A stretch of DNA of 64,000 nt from Rhizobium oryziradicis (GTDB taxonomy: Bacteria > Pseudomonadota > Alphaproteobacteria > Rhizobiales > Rhizobiaceae), in NCBI RefSeq assembly GCF_001939045.1, contig NZ_MKIM01000026.1, positions 62,001 through 126,000 on the forward strand, written 5' to 3'. The notes under the pieces are model-generated. The model was not told where the DNA came from and made no database searches. It saw nothing but the letters and a program-made list of their open reading frames with translations. The position numbers were made by a program, and so were the translations under genes. The number at the start of each line of letters is the position of its first letter. The stretch's first letter is position 1. This document shows, piece by piece, positions 35,115 to 44,407 of the stretch.

Positions 35115-36899
35115 TCAGCGTCCTACGGCATAGGCTTGCATCAGGCGCGGCGTAGCAGCCGCACGCAGCAGACCATCGGCATCACGACGGGCGGCGGTCA
35201 GGCGACCGACACTCCAGTTTTCCGCAACCGTGACCTTGTGACCTCGGCGGCGCAGTTCGGCGATCGTGGTTTCGCCGAAACCGGCTTCCACCATGATGTG
35301 ACCAGGCTCCGATGTGCGCGGATAGAAGGAGCCGGGGAAATGCGTGGTGTGAAACAGCGGCATGTCGATCGCCGCCTGCAGGTTCTTCCCATGGTGGGCA
35401 TAGCGCAGGAAAAAGGGCAGTTGCCACTGGTCCTGCTGATCACCGCCCGGCGTACCGAAGGCAAGCGTCGGTCTGCCCTGGTAAAGCGCAAGCGAAGGGG
35501 TGAGCGTCGTGCGCGGACGTTTTCCCGGCTCCAGCGAGGTGGGAAGCCCCGGCTTGAGCCAGAACATCTGGGCGCGAGAATTGAGCGGAAAACCAAGGCC
35601 CGGAACGACCGGGGAGGACTGAAGCCAACCACCGGACGGCGTGGTGGAAACCATATTGCCCCAACGATCGATCACGTCGATATGGACGGTGTCGCCTTTC
35701 TTCTCCGAGAGATGCGCCATGGTCGGCTCATAGACGGCACCCTTGCCAGAAAACTCCGCCAGCATGGCCATGGTCTGATCACGCTGGTGCTCATAACCGG
35801 GCAGAACACCGGGACGGAGCTCGAACGATGCTTCCGCCCCAATCAGTTTCCGGCGTTCATCATTATAGGCGTCGGTCAGAAGCTGGCCGGTCGGGATCTG
35901 GCCGAATTCCGGATCGCCGTAATAGACCTCGCGGTCGGCGAAGGCGAGTTTCATGGCCTCGACAACATGGTGGACAAAATCCGGTCCAGCCGGGTCCATC
36001 GCCGTGAGATCAAAGCCCTTCAACAGCGCCAGCGACTGCAGCAGCACTGGTCCCTGGCCCCAGCCTGGCGTCTTGGCAACGGTCCAATCATGATAATCAT
36101 AGGTCTGTGGCGCTTCGATCGTTGCCTGCCAGTTGGCCATATCATCAGCGGTCAGCACGGCCTTGTGCCTGGTTCCGCTGGCATCCATCACTTCTGCCGT
36201 GTCCAGATAGTTCTGGATCGCTTCGGCGACGAAGCCGCGATAGAAGGCATCGCGCGCCGCCTGAATCTGCTCGTCCCGACCGGATTTTGCTTCCGCTTCC
36301 GCGATGATGCGCTTCCAGGTTTCAGCCAAAACCGGATTGCGGAAATTCGAATGCGGCTCCGGAACAGCACCGCCAGGCAACCAGGTATCAAATGAGGTCG
36401 GCCATTCCTTTTGGAAGAAATCCTTCAGACCCTTGATCGTGGTGGAGACGCGGGGAAGCATGGGATGGCCATTTTCCGCGTAATAGATGGCTGGCTCCAG
36501 AACCTCACGCACCGACATGGTGCCGTATTCGCGGAGCATCAGCATCCAGCCATCGAAAGCGCCCGGAATGACGGTGGCCAGAAGGCCATCGCCTGGAATG
36601 AGCTTCAGGCCTTCGGACGTGTAGTGTTCGATGGTGGCACCTGCGGGGGCCGGCCCCTGCGCACAGATGACCTCCACCTTGTCCTTCTTGACGGAATAGA
36701 TGACGGCCGGCATGTCGCCGCCCGGACCGCAGAGATGCGGCTCGACGATCTGCAGCACGAAGCCGGTGGCGACTGCGGCATCAAACGCATTGCCGCCCTT
36801 TTCCAGAATGCTCATGCCGACGGCAGACGCGATCCAATGGGTGGACGTAACGACGCCGAAGGTGCCGAGGATTTCAGGACGTGTGGTGAACTCAGTCAT
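35115..36899 (-). CDS. Gamma-glutamyltransferase family protein
   Basis: A 594-residue Ntn-hydrolase. These enzymes self-cleave before a Thr that becomes the nucleophile; here the candidate is the Thr of KKGDTVHIDVIDRWGN (~residue 403), followed by TTPSGGWLQSSP. GGNAFDAAVATGFVLQIVEPHLCGPGGD in parts near the start is the typical large-subunit beginning. No signal peptide is visible, so the enzyme should act in the cytoplasm on imported substrate. It lies in an operon with a peptide-class importer, three bases from DUF1028. It hydrolyses gamma-glutamyl bonds or, in some relatives, cephalosporin side chains or oxamates. Confidence 0.9.
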   Translation of the reverse strand: MTEFTTRPEILGTFGVVTSTHWIASAVGMSILEKGGNAFDAAVATGFVLQIVEPHLCGPGGDMPAVIYSVKKDKVEVICAQGPAPAGATIEHYTSEGLKLIPGDGLLATVIPGAFDGWMLMLREYGTMSVREVLEPAIYYAENGHPMLPRVSTTIKGLKDFFQKEWPTSFDTWLPGGAVPEPHSNFRNPVLAETWKRIIAEAEAKSGRDEQIQAARDAFYRGFVAEAIQNYLDTAEVMDASGTRHKAVLTADDMANWQATIEAPQTYDYHDWTVAKTPGWGQGPVLLQSLALLKGFDLTAMDPAGPDFVHHVVEAMKLAFADREVYYGDPEFGQIPTGQLLTDAYNDERRKLIGAEASFELRPGVLPGYEHQRDQTMAMLAEFSGKGAVYEPTMAHLSEKKGDTVHIDVIDRWGNMVSTTPSGGWLQSSPVVPGLGFPLNSRAQMFWLKPGLPTSLEPGKRPRTTLTPSLALYQGRPTLAFGTPGGDQQDQWQLPFFLRYAHHGKNLQAAIDMPLFHTTHFPGSFYPRTSEPGHIMVEAGFGETTIAELRRRGHKVTVAENWSVGRLTAARRDADGLLRAAATPRLMQAYAVGR

Positions 36900-36917
36900 G
36901 GTTCTTGCCTTTGAAAA

Positions 36918-37793
36918 TCATTGCTCGCGGGGGTCCAGCGCATCGCGCAGGCCGTCCCCCAGCAGATTGAATCCGATAACGACGAGGAAAATTGCAGCAC
37001 CCGGCCACATCGCCATCCATGGTGCCTGGCTCAGGAAATTCTTCGCGACATTCAGCATCGACCCCCAGCTTGCCGCCGGTGGCTGCTGGCCGAGTCCCAG
37101 GAAGGAGAGGCTTGCCTCCGCGATGATCGCAGTCGCAACCGTCAGGGTCGCCTGCACGATGATCGGAGCGGTGACATTGGGCAGGATGTAGCGCCACATG
37201 ATGTCGACATGCCCCAGGCCGACAGATCGCGCGCCTTCGACAAAATCCTCCTGCTTCACGGCCAGCACCTGTCCTCGCGTCAGCCGCACGAAGATCGGCA
37301 TGGCACTGAGACCAATGGAGATCATCGCGTTGGTGAGACTGGGGCCGAGAAAGGCGGCCAGCGCAATCGCCATGATCAGGAATGGCATGGCGAGCAGGGC
37401 CTCCGTGACACGCGAGATCACCAGATCGACCCAGCCGCCGAAATAGCCCGCGAGGAGACCGAAGGGCACGCCGATGACGACGGCCAGAGTCACCGAGAAG
37501 ATGCCAGCCATCAGCGAGGCCTGCGCCCCCCAGATCATGCGCGAAAGAATATCTCGACCGAGCTCATCGGTGCCAAACCAATGCGCCGCGGATGGTGCCT
37601 TGCGGATGGCGGACCAGCTGGTCGCGACGGGATCCGGGATCGGCAGGATCGGCGCGCAAACCGCAAGAATGACGAAGAAGCCAATGATGAAAAGCCCTGC
37701 AGTCGCACTGCGGCTGGCCTTCAGCTTGCGCCAGGCGCGATTGCTCTCGCGCTTTTCGGCAATGATCGGAGATGTTTGTTCGATCGCGGTCAT
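36918..37793 (-). CDS. ABC transporter permease, DppC-type
   Basis: A 291-residue permease. The ATG at 37793 overlaps the upstream permease stop (ATGA) and is preferred to the longer frame. WFGTDELGRDILSRM near residue 80 is the DppC signature, and the EAA loop (EGARSVGLGHVDIMWRYILPN) precedes the last helices. With the product at 37790 it forms the channel of the gamma-glutamyl/peptide importer. Confidence 0.92.
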   Translation of the reverse strand: MTAIEQTSPIIAEKRESNRAWRKLKASRSATAGLFIIGFFVILAVCAPILPIPDPVATSWSAIRKAPSAAHWFGTDELGRDILSRMIWGAQASLMAGIFSVTLAVVIGVPFGLLAGYFGGWVDLVISRVTEALLAMPFLIMAIALAAFLGPSLTNAMISIGLSAMPIFVRLTRGQVLAVKQEDFVEGARSVGLGHVDIMWRYILPNVTAPIIVQATLTVATAIIAEASLSFLGLGQQPPAASWGSMLNVAKNFLSQAPWMAMWPGAAIFLVVIGFNLLGDGLRDALDPREQ

Positions 37794-38737
37794 AGGCTTG
37801 CCCTCAGACGCGGATTGAGCAGGACATAGAGAATGTCGGCAATCAGATTCATCAGGATGAAGCCCAGAGCCGTGCACATCACCACGCCCTGCACTACCGC
37901 GTAATCGCGGTTGAAGACGGCATCCACGATGAGCTTGCCAAAGCCGGGAATGGTAAAAATCTGTTCCGTCAGCACGGCACCGGCCAGCAATTCACCAAAC
38001 AGCAGCGCACTCAAAGTCACGACCGGCAGCAGCGCATTGCGGAAGCTGTGTGAGAGCACGATGTCCTTCGGCGAGAGACCCTTGGCGCGGGCGGTGCGGA
38101 TGTAATCAGCTGACAGCACACCCAGCATGGCCGAGCGGGTATGGCGCATCAATGTCGCTGCCAATGCATTGCCGAGAACGAAGGCCGGCATCACCATGGT
38201 CTGGAGCGACCGGACAGGATCAACAAAGATGGATTCGTAGCCGGATGCCGGCAGCCAGCCGAGTTTGACCGACACCAGCAGGATCAGCATGATCCCCAGC
38301 CAGAAATTCGGGACGGAGAGACCGGACAGGGCCAGAATGCTGGCGATATAGTCAATCACGGTATTCTTCTTTACGGCGGCGATGATGCCCGCCGGAATGC
38401 CGATCACGAAGGCGAAGAGCATTGCCATGACGGCAAGCTGGATCGTGACCGGCAGCTTCTCGGCGATCAGTTGCGTCACCGGCTGATTGGTGCGCAGCGA
38501 AATGCCGAGGTCTCCGGTGATGACACCGCCCAGCCACCGCACATATTGCAGCGGAATAGGGTCGTTCAGGTGATATTTTTCGCGCAGCAGTTCGAGCACA
38601 GCGGGATCACGCTCCTCACCTGCCATGGCAAGCACCGGATCGCCCGGCAGAAGCTTCTGCAGCGAAAAGACAAAGATCGAGATGATCAGCAGGGTCGGGA
38701 TCGCGACCAGCAGACGTTTTCCGATATAGACAGGCAT
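37790..38737 (-). CDS. ABC transporter permease, DppB-type
   Basis: A 315-residue permease with six helices. The start PVYIGKRLLVAIPTLLIISIF is the usual DppB N-terminus, and TARAKGLSPKDIVLSHSFRNALLP (in part) is the EAA loop. It is 63 bp after the binding-protein gene and coupled to the DppC-type gene. Confidence 0.92.
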   Translation of the reverse strand: MPVYIGKRLLVAIPTLLIISIFVFSLQKLLPGDPVLAMAGEERDPAVLELLREKYHLNDPIPLQYVRWLGGVITGDLGISLRTNQPVTQLIAEKLPVTIQLAVMAMLFAFVIGIPAGIIAAVKKNTVIDYIASILALSGLSVPNFWLGIMLILLVSVKLGWLPASGYESIFVDPVRSLQTMVMPAFVLGNALAATLMRHTRSAMLGVLSADYIRTARAKGLSPKDIVLSHSFRNALLPVVTLSALLFGELLAGAVLTEQIFTIPGFGKLIVDAVFNRDYAVVQGVVMCTALGFILMNLIADILYVLLNPRLRASL

Positions 38738-38800
38738 TCCACATCCTCATGCAAGCAGAGAGAGCCGCGGGCACTTTGGGTGCCCGCGGCGAGGCTGGTA

Positions 38801-40312
38801 TCAGCCCTGCTTCTTGACGCCTTGCAGACGGATCATGCCATCGGGGTTTGCGACAAACCCCGTGACGCCCTTCTTCATCGCCCAGATCCAGGACTGATGG
38901 CCGAGGAAGATCATCGGCATATCGTCGTTCAGGATGACGGCTGCCGCGTCATATTTCTGCTTGCGCACGGCGTCGTCCGTCGAGGCACGCGCATCGTTCA
39001 GCAGCTTGTCGACCTCCGGGTTGCAATACTTCGTGTCGTTCAGGCCGCCCTTGCAGGTGAGGAACTGGTGGATGTTACCATCCGGATCGACGCGGCCAGA
39101 CCAGTCGGAACGGCTCATCTGGTAATTGCCACGGGTCTGCTCATCGAGCAACGTCGCGAATTCTGTGGACTTCAGCGTCACATCGAAACCAGCTTCGGCC
39201 GCCATGGACTGGATGATCTGCATGGTCTGCTGCACAACCGGGCTGTTCGGGATCTGTATCTCGACCGGGACACGATCGAAGCCGGCAGCCTTAATCAATG
39301 CTTTGGCCTTTTCAACATCCCGGGCCGGAACGGGAATAGCCTTGTCATACCAGGGGCTGCTCGGCGGGAATGGTTGGTTGCCCGCAACGGCCGTCCCTTC
39401 GAAAACGATCTGCATCAGCGCTTCGCGGTCGATGGCCAAGGAAAAGGCCTGACGCAGGCGCTTGTCCTTGCCGATTGGGTTGTCGGCCTTCGGGCCATTT
39501 CCGACATTCACATAGATCGACAGGTTGCCGATGTTGACAACATCCGCATAGGTTAGCTTGGGGTTGGACTTGATGGCCGGGGCATCGGTCGGCGCAACGC
39601 GCTCGATGAAGTCGAGATCACCGGACTGCAGATTTGCAAGACGCACGGTGCTATCGGGGATCGGCAGATAGGTCACCTTGTCGATGAAGATCTGGTCCTT
39701 ATTCCAGTAATCTTGAAACTTTTCGAGCACGATGCGATCCTGCTGCACACGTTCCACGAACTTGAAGGGCCCGGCGCAAACCGGCTTTGAACCAAAGTTT
39801 ACTCCCAATTCCTTGGCGGCCTTGGGCGACACGATCATGCCGGCGCGGTCGGAAAGCTGCGCCAGCAGCGTCACGTCCGGCTTCTTCAGCGTGAACTTCA
39901 CCTCCAGCGGACCCGTCGCCTCGACCTTGTCGACGGAGGCAAGCTCACTCTTGCGGCGGGATTCCGGTAGTGTCAGATTGCGCTGAATGGTGGCGACGAC
40001 GGCTTCGGCGTCCATGGTGGTACCGTCCTGAAACTTCACGTTCGGACGCAGCTTCATCGTCAGAACCTTGCCGCCGTCCGACCAGGCCCATTCGGTCGCC
40101 AGTTGCGGGATGATCTTCAGGTCCGGCGAGACATCCACCAGCTTGTCGCACATGGCGGTGTAAACGATACGGCCGACGAAGGTACGTGACTGGGCGGGAT
40201 CGAGCACATCGGCATCGTCCTGCAGGCCGATGCGCAGATCGACGGCACCCGCCTGAAAGGCTGTGAGGGCACCAAAGGCCAGAGCCGTGGTCCAGCTCAA
40301 AATTCGGTTCAT
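38801..40312 (-). CDS. ABC transporter substrate-binding protein, family 5
   Basis: A 503-residue exported binding protein with a Sec signal peptide (residues 1-23, cut near FQAGA). GAGGAGAACG precedes the ATG. Family 5 patterns: LATEWAWSDGGKVLTMKLRPNVKF, QDGTTMDAEAVVATI and RLRQAFSLAIDREALMQ (in parts). First gene of the importer/gamma-glutamyltransferase operon and divergently placed relative to nothing, as its GntR regulator is upstream on the same strand. Likely ligands are glutathione-like or other gamma-glutamyl peptides, by context. Confidence 0.92.
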   Translation of the reverse strand: MNRILSWTTALAFGALTAFQAGAVDLRIGLQDDADVLDPAQSRTFVGRIVYTAMCDKLVDVSPDLKIIPQLATEWAWSDGGKVLTMKLRPNVKFQDGTTMDAEAVVATIQRNLTLPESRRKSELASVDKVEATGPLEVKFTLKKPDVTLLAQLSDRAGMIVSPKAAKELGVNFGSKPVCAGPFKFVERVQQDRIVLEKFQDYWNKDQIFIDKVTYLPIPDSTVRLANLQSGDLDFIERVAPTDAPAIKSNPKLTYADVVNIGNLSIYVNVGNGPKADNPIGKDKRLRQAFSLAIDREALMQIVFEGTAVAGNQPFPPSSPWYDKAIPVPARDVEKAKALIKAAGFDRVPVEIQIPNSPVVQQTMQIIQSMAAEAGFDVTLKSTEFATLLDEQTRGNYQMSRSDWSGRVDPDGNIHQFLTCKGGLNDTKYCNPEVDKLLNDARASTDDAVRKQKYDAAAVILNDDMPMIFLGHQSWIWAMKKGVTGFVANPDGMIRLQGVKKQG

Positions 40313-40410
40313 GATCGTTCTCCTCTGATCGAACAGGTCAATTTTACTTCTTTCGTGCCAGCTTGTTTTCCGCCAGCTTGCATGTCGTCCGGTTGAAACC
40401 GGATCATCTG

Positions 40411-41148
40411 TCAGCCCACCTCGGGCAGAGCCTCAAGGCCAATTGCGTCTTGGTCCATGGAGGTGGCGCGGACCAGCCGCTCCTGCAGCATCAACAAATG
40501 TTGGCGCATGGCCTCACCCGCCTTGGCCGGATCGCGCGCCGCAATCGCCTCAATGATTCCTTCGTGCTGCGCATAGGTGATGCCCACTGACCCGCTGCTT
40601 CGCGCGCGCTCGCGGATGTTCTGCCAGGCTTCGTCCTGGCGGACGTGGTTGATCATGTCGAAAATGGCAAGAAACAGCTGGTTACGCGCGCTCTGCGCAA
40701 TCTGACGATGAAGCGCACCATCCCAAAGCTCGCGTGCATCCGCATCGTCGCTTTCCATAATCTTGCGGGCAAGATCCCGCATACGAGCCAATTCCGCCGG
40801 TTTGGCGCGCAGTGCGGCGAGCTGGGCCAGCTGCGGTTCAATCCGTAGCCTGACTTCCATGATCTCCATGAAATCGGTGCCGGCGACAATGGCATCGACA
40901 CTTCCGGACCATTCGCCCGGGCGCGAACCAATAAACGTGCCAGCGCCCTGTCGGCGCCAGATTTCTCCCTCGGCCTCAAGCACTTCCAAGGCACGGCGAA
41001 TGGCGCGTCGCCCAATCCCCAATTGTTCAGAAAGGCTACGCTCAGTCGGCAGTTTTCCATCGGGGGCGACGCCGCCCGAGCGAAGAAGTTCTCGAAGCTT
41101 CTCCAGTGCGTAATTGGCATTGTCGGGAGGTACTGTAGTCTGAACCAT
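40411..41148 (-). CDS. GntR-family regulator, FadR/FCD type
   Basis: About 245 residues from an ATG at 41148. The winged helix is clear (LPTERSLSEQLGIGRRAIRRALEVLEAEG in parts, then WRRQGAGTFIG), followed by an all-helical FCD ligand domain (RLRIEPQLAQLAALRA, DGALHRQIAQSARNQLF, HEGIIEAIAARDPAKAGEAM). It stands 98 bp upstream of the binding-protein gene on the same strand and should control the importer operon in response to a carboxylate-type ligand. Confidence 0.88.
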   Translation of the reverse strand: MVQTTVPPDNANYALEKLRELLRSGGVAPDGKLPTERSLSEQLGIGRRAIRRALEVLEAEGEIWRRQGAGTFIGSRPGEWSGSVDAIVAGTDFMEIMEVRLRIEPQLAQLAALRAKPAELARMRDLARKIMESDDADARELWDGALHRQIAQSARNQLFLAIFDMINHVRQDEAWQNIRERARSSGSVGITYAQHEGIIEAIAARDPAKAGEAMRQHLLMLQERLVRATSMDQDAIGLEALPEVG

Positions 41149-41294
41149 TATCTTAACCAATTTCGAATTGGTTCGAATGTTGACCACCGCGAGCCTTCTG
41201 TCAACTAAATTATATGCAGGACAGCCGAATGCCTAAAAGAATGGCAGGGGAAATCGGGGCTTGCGGCAAAGATTTTCGTGGCCGCGATTATCCC

Positions 41295-41861
41295 TTAACC
41301 GGTATGTATTTTATACTTTGTTAACCTTTTGCAGTCGGAACAGGCGCGCAAGCAGATCGTTCTGGTCGTTGACGGTCCGGAAAAACCGAAGCCCTTCCTC
41401 AACCACAGCATCGCCTCGAAACCAGCGATGGTTCGCAGCACAGTGTTGAATGACTGGAAGCCACCGATCTTCGGCATGCTCTTCTTCAGCTGGAAGTGGT
41501 CGCTTTCGATACCTTCTTGGAGATGTTTGGTCACGCAATGCACAGGGTTAGGATGGAGAAGCCCCTAGTCAACCGACGTTTTGATCGTCAATGGAAAGGT
41601 ATTGGCACCATCCGTGCCGATCTTATTCGGCGACAACAACGGCTCGTCCTTCAGCATCGTGTGGAAAAACCGCTTGGCGGCGGCGATGTCACGCTTTGCC
41701 GTCAGAAGGAAGTCGACTGGATTTCCGCACTTGTCGATGGCTCGGTAAAGGTAGCGCCATTTGCCGCGGATCTTTACGTAGGTCTCATCGATACGCACCG
41801 AGCCGCAATGTGGTCGCCGAAACTGACGCAACCGCTTCTCGATCATCGGTGCATAGACCAA
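41295..41861 (-). mobile_element. IS6-family insertion sequence remnant (copy 2), transposase broken
   Basis: Two minus-strand frames (41565-41861 and 41295-41543) give the same IS6 transposase type as the remnant at 7900-8587: RLRQFRRPHCGSVRIDETYVK, AIDKCGNPVDFLLTAKRD, GTDGANTFPL, and IESDHFQLKKSMPKIGGF. A stop separates them near 41565, and the N-terminal domain is missing beyond 41861, where a tyrosine recombinase fragment begins. Lesions differ from copy 1, so the copies decayed independently. Confidence 0.75.
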
Positions 41862-41876
41862 AACCCAAGGTTTTCG

Positions 41877-42140
41877 TCACGGCAGAAGCCTTGCAGCTTT
41901 TCCGCTTCGTCTCGTTGCACTGTTATAATAACTGGACGCTTGCTGCACGGATCGATGCCGAGATTGCTCCATCGCCTCTGGCAGTGGAACGCCGCGATTG
42001 GCGGCTTCCGTAAGATATCCGGATCGCGAGCCATGCGAGGAAAATTCTCCGGGATCGAGCCCTGCCATAGCGACTCGTTGTTTGAGAATGTCATTGATCG
42101 CCTTCGGATCAAGTGCACGTTGGGAGACATTGTCCCAGCG
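41877..42140 (-). pseudogene. Tyrosine recombinase (phage-integrase family), C-terminal fragment
   Basis: The minus strand encodes ADRWDNVSQRALDPKAIND, then MAGLDPGEFSSHGSRSGYL and MEQSRHRSVQQASSYYN before a stop at 41877. HGSR supplies the H-x-x-R catalytic pair, HRSVQQ lies where relatives have the late histidine, and SSYYN holds the nucleophile tyrosine. Only the last ~85 residues remain; a Tn3 tnpA fragment is fused on one side and an IS6 fragment on the other. Confidence 0.7.
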
Positions 42141-42141
42141 A

Positions 42142-42626
42142 TCAGCGGATTAGCAGCTCCGGCATAGGAACGACCAGCTTTCGTTCCTTTAGGGCTTCGA
42201 TCACAGCCTTGGCGATCGGCGCACCTTGTTCAGGGGCCGCCGCCTCGCGTGCCGCCGCCGTAATCAGTTCATGATAATCGCTCGTCCGGACAGGTTGAAG
42301 CTCCAGTGCAGAGACGATCGCGCGCGCGTGCTCACGGCGCGTTTCCTCGCGCTGGGCATACAACGCGAACACCGCAGGATCGACGCCAAGCTGATCGGCG
42401 ACAACCTAGACAATCGCTTGAGGTAGAACTTGGCCTGGCCGCAGCAGACAGCCCAGATCGCGCACCAGTGCAAGCTGGAGCGCGAACCCAAGCCGATTAT
42501 GCGAACGGCGATGTTCCTTCGCGAAGGCAATATCCTCGGAACCCAGGGCATACGCGCCTAGGCATCTTCGTGAGCTTCGGGTGGTTCGAACAGAGCGGCG
42601 CGGGATTGTTCATCGAGGAACTCCAT
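42142..42626 (-). pseudogene. tnpA: Tn3-family transposase tnpA, N-terminal fragment with frameshift and stop
   Basis: From an ATG at 42626 the product begins MEFLDEQSRAALFEPPEAHE, shifts frame near 42560, continues ALGSEDIAFAKEHRRSHNRLG, LVRDLGCLLRPGQVLPQAIV, meets an in-frame TAG, and goes on with VVADQLGVDPAVFALYAQRE and ETRREHARAIVSALELQP to PELLIR at 42142. This is the first ~160 residues of a Tn3 transposase of normally ~1000. The start lies 16 bp after the tnpR stop, a tnpR-tnpA order known in Tn3 elements. Catalytic domain absent. Confidence 0.75.
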
Positions 42627-42641
42627 CGACCGCAGTTACCG

Positions 42642-43247
42642 TCAAACCGCCAGTTCGGGCGTGCCGATCTTGGCGGGACCTGTCCATCCTGTCCGCTTTA
42701 AAGTGTCGATCAACGTCGAGCGCGCCACCTTGAACGTCCGGCAGACGGATGCTTTGCTGGCACCAGCTTCCAAGGCAGCCAGAACCTGCTCGACCTTCTC
42801 CGCATCGATCGTCGGAGATCTCCCACCCTTACGTCCGCTTCGGCGAGCGGCGGCTAATCAAGCGTTGACCCGCTCCGTGATCAGCACCCTTTCATATTCA
42901 GCAAGGGAGCCGAAAAGATTGAACAGAAACGCGCCGCGTGAATTGGTAGTGTCGATCACCTCCGTCGGAGAGCGAAAGGCGACACCACGGTTCTTCAAAT
43001 CCTCGACGATACGGATCAAGTGGAAGAGCGACCGACCTAACCGATCTATCTTCCAGACGACAAGGACATCACCTTCGCGCAATTCGCCGAGGCAGGCCTT
43101 CAGGCCCGGCCGATCATCACGCGCTCCGGAAGCGCGATCCTGATGGAGGTGGCGCTCATCGACCCCGGCCGTGAGCAAGGCATCCCGCTGCAAGGCAACC
43201 GACTGGCGCTCGTCACTACTCGATACCCGCATGTAACCGATCAACAT
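42642..43247 (-). pseudogene. tnpR: Tn3-family serine resolvase tnpR with one in-frame TGA
   Basis: MLIGYMRVSSSDERQSVALQRD (in part) starts a serine recombinase at 43247 with the nucleophile serine in VSSSDE, then WKIDRLGRSLFHLI and FNLFGSLAEYERVLITERVNA. An in-frame TGA at 42855-42857 follows, where relatives have glycine (NAGLAAAR), and the frame then runs open through the DNA-binding tail ASVCRTFKVARSTLIDTLKR to the true stop at 42642. One base change (GGA to TGA) explains the break. The helix-turn-helix is lost if the stop is real. Confidence 0.8.
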
Positions 43248-43281
43248 GTGCGACAAACCTCAAATCAGGTGTTGTCGCACA
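43247..43281. promoter_or_regulatory. Resolvase res-type dyad at the tnpR start
   Basis: TGTGCGACAA and TTGTCGCACA are perfect 10-bp inverted arms 15 bp apart, overlapping the tnpR start. Paired resolvase sites of this size beside tnpR are the usual res/promoter arrangement in Tn3 elements. The full three-subsite res was not resolved by eye. Confidence 0.5.
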
Positions 43282-43408
43282 GCGCCACATTCCGACAGGG
43301 TTCGTCGCGCAAAAAAGCGTCAGCTCGTGTCACCGATTTTGCACAGCGATCGCCCTATGCGGAAATCATCTGTTTTCCGTCACTGACCATCGAGACCCCG
43401 GACGTCCG

Positions 43409-44320
43409 TCATGCCCGCCGCGTCAACCAGACGCCAAATATGATGAGCACTCCAGAGATTAGGATACTAAGAGAAAATGCCTCGCCCAAAAAGGAAACGG
43501 CGATCAGGATGCCAACGATCGGCTGCAAAAATTGAATTGGAGCAATAGCCGCTGCACCGGCTTCACCCAAGGCGTAGAACCATAGCGCATAGCCGACGAT
43601 CGTGACGAACAGCACCAAAAAAGCCAGTGCGGATAGCTCAAGGGTAGGGGATGCGGACCAGTCGAAACCGATTACCTCGGGGATTGTGAATGGCGCGAAG
43701 GCCAATGCTCCCAAGGCGATCGACCACGCGGTCGCCGGCCATTGACCCATTCGCGAAGAACTTCGCCCGCCATACACATAGCCGACGCTTGCGAACATAA
43801 CCGAAAGCAAGACGAGTCCGTCTCCCAACAGCGTCGCGGACATTCCTAGCGCTACCGCCGGGCTGCGCGAATTCATCAGAATGATAATTCACGACAAGGA
43901 AACCACGCTGCCACCCCACCAGAGAACCTTTGGCCATCGGCCAGTTATCAGGAAACTGAGTAGGCCCGTGAATATCGGCGCGGAGGCGAGGATGACAGAG
44001 GCATGCGTTACCGATGTCTTCAGGACACCCATGCTGAGCAGAAGCGGATAGGCCATGAAGCCAAACAGTCCGCCGACAATAAGTTCGACCCGCTCTACCC
44101 ATGTTGAAGGGAAGCGGTCGCGAAACCGCAGCAGGAGCGGCAGTAAAATAATGCCAGCCAGAAGAGAGCACAGTCCACCGATCAGTTCCGGGGGAATGCT
44201 ACGTCCAGCCAAGGCCGTCGCGGCGGCTGAAGCTCCCCATATCGCCACCGCCGCAAAAGCCGCCGCGAGCGCGAGGGTCGTCGATCGAGAGCTGGTTTTC
44301 ATTGGCGGGTTTCGCAACAT
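43409..44320 (-). pseudogene. EamA/DMT-family exporter with one in-frame TGA
   Basis: Frames 43889-44320 and 43409-43876 are in the same phase and together give a ten-helix drug/metabolite exporter of ~300 residues. They are separated only by a TGA at 43889-43891 within VVSLS-stop-IIILMNSRSP, where a glycine is expected, so GGA to TGA is the simplest lesion. Both EamA repeats are otherwise intact (AAVAIWGASAAATALAG; ASVGYVYGGRSSS; PIQFLQPIVGILIAVSFLGE). It is divergent from a MocR-type regulator that is itself truncated, so the pair is dead unless the stop is read through. Confidence 0.8.
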
Positions 44321-44407
44321 GGTCGTTTTCGGTCTCGTGGACTTGATTGTCCGACTATGATCGCCAATATTGTCTGACTCAATTCAAACATTGTTTGGCA
44401 AGCAATA

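Noticed and set aside
34983..36395. A 470-residue plus-strand frame
   Set aside because: It is antisense to the gamma-glutamyltransferase gene, rich in Arg/His, and arises from GC-rich codon bias.
38141..39556. A 471-residue plus-strand frame
   Set aside because: Antisense to the DppB permease and family 5 binding protein; no domain features and no ribosome site.
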